A stretch of DNA of 5,571 nucleotides from positions 1-5,571 of the forward strand of contig JAKSDN010000894.1 in NCBI GenBank assembly GCA_022360075.1, written 5' to 3'. The DNA comes from Kiloniellales bacterium (lineage in GTDB: Bacteria; Pseudomonadota; Alphaproteobacteria; Kiloniellales; JAKSDN01). Below are positions 5,154 through 5,571 of this stretch, one piece after another. A program made the position numbers and the translations under genes. Below the pieces are notes generated by a model. The model did not search any database. It was not told the origin of the DNA and saw nothing but the letters and a program-made list of their open reading frames with translations. The number at the start of each line of letters is the position of its first letter. Within the stretch, counting starts at the first letter, position 1.

Positions 5154-5571
5154 TGGCGAACCTTCGTGAGCGGATCGCCGAGCGCGGCCTGATCCAGGTC
5201 ATGGCCACGCACAGCCCCCTCTCGGCCCGGCTGGCGGAGGAGGCGGGCTTCGACGGGCTTTGGGCCTCGGGCTTCGAGCTCTCGGCGCTCTACGGTCTGG
5301 CCGACGTCAGCCTGATCACCATGACCCAGCATCTGGAGATGCTGCGCGCCATCGCGGGGCAATCGCGACTGCCCATCGTCGCCGACATCGACACCGGCTT
5401 CGGCAACGCCGTCAACGTCGTCCACGCGGTGCGGGAGTACGAGGGGGCGGGGGCCGCCTGCGTGGTCATCGAGGACAAGTCCTTTCCTAAGGTGACCAGC
5501 CTGGTCGCCGGCGGTCGCCAGGACCTGCTGCGCGTTGAGGAGTTCCAGGGCAAGATCGAGGCCGCCTGCGC
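5153..5571 (+). CDS. palA: Phosphonopyruvate hydrolase, PEP mutase/isocitrate lyase superfamily (3' end beyond window)
   Basis: This cytoplasmic enzyme would cleave the C-P bond of phosphonopyruvate to give pyruvate and phosphate, with Mg2+. The 139 visible residues cover roughly the first half of a family of about 290. Seen in order: MATHSPLSARLAEEAGF (17-33), WASGFELSA (37-45), gate Asp51, metal-site ADIDTGFGN (77-85, Asp78 and Asp80), and EDKSFPKVTSL (107-117, Glu107 and Lys113). Numbering is offset by 7 from classical PEP mutase (Asp58, Asp85, Glu114, Lys120). Position 115 is Thr, as in phosphonopyruvate hydrolase, where PEP mutase has Asn122. The stretches HLEMLRAIA and GRQDLLRVEEFQGKI also closely resemble, as remembered, the Variovorax PalA enzyme. 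This argues for catabolism rather than phosphonate biosynthesis. It starts one base before the end of the aminotransferase remnant, in operon-like overlap. Of 139 codons, 128 end in G or C. A related lyase or mutase remains possible until the C-terminal half is read. Confidence 0.88.
   Translation, partial: MANLRERIAERGLIQVMATHSPLSARLAEEAGFDGLWASGFELSALYGLADVSLITMTQHLEMLRAIAGQSRLPIVADIDTGFGNAVNVVHAVREYEGAGAACVVIEDKSFPKVTSLVAGGRQDLLRVEEFQGKIEAAC

Overview
The window looks like part of the chromosome or a large replicon of a GC-rich proteobacterium, most likely an alphaproteobacterium. That placement is an inference from base composition, from the style of the peptide-type ABC transporter with a DeoR-family regulator, and from a class I aminotransferase resembling those of rhizobia. 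No RNA gene, CRISPR array, insertion sequence or replication origin is visible.

Left module (1-4278, all on the minus strand, so read from right to left): a DeoR/GlpR-type repressor (3490-4278), a periplasmic solute-binding protein of the SBP_bac_5 (DppA/OppA) family with a twin-arginine-like signal peptide (1824-3404), a DppD/OppD-type ATPase (742-1737), and a DppF/OppF-type ATPase (745 down to the left edge, incomplete). The two ATPase genes overlap by the four bases ATGA. No permease gene lies between the binding protein and the ATPases, where the common order would place them; if they exist they lie beyond base 1 or elsewhere. An 11-bp perfect inverted repeat sits just after the binding-protein stop codon and could keep expression of the binding protein above that of the ATPases. 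A good -35/-10 promoter for the repressor (4355-4383) overlaps two direct repeats of GTTTGT, a plausible autoregulatory site. The promoter's position also argues for a TTG start at 4278 rather than the upstream ATG at 4383.

Divergent spacer (4279-4623): its middle is strikingly AT-rich and holds a 13-bp palindrome and a nested dyad of about 42 bp. No confident plus-strand promoter was found.

Right module (4624-5571, plus strand): the remains of a PLP-dependent class I aminotransferase that keeps its N-terminal 62 and C-terminal 114 residues but has lost the middle, including the PLP lysine, and changes frame at the junction. Its stop codon overlaps by one base the start of a PEP mutase/isocitrate lyase superfamily enzyme that runs off the right edge. 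Sequence details, notably Thr in EDKSFPKVTSL where PEP mutase has Asn, identify the latter as a phosphonopyruvate hydrolase (PalA type). In the known phosphonoalanine pathway a transaminase makes phosphonopyruvate and PalA cleaves it to pyruvate and phosphate, so the broken gene was probably the phosphonoalanine transaminase.

The two modules differ in codon use: 128 of 139 visible palA codons end in G or C, against 37 of the first 60 of the DppF-like gene. They may therefore have different histories. Whether the peptide-type transporter serves the phosphonate pathway is an open and testable idea, not a conclusion.
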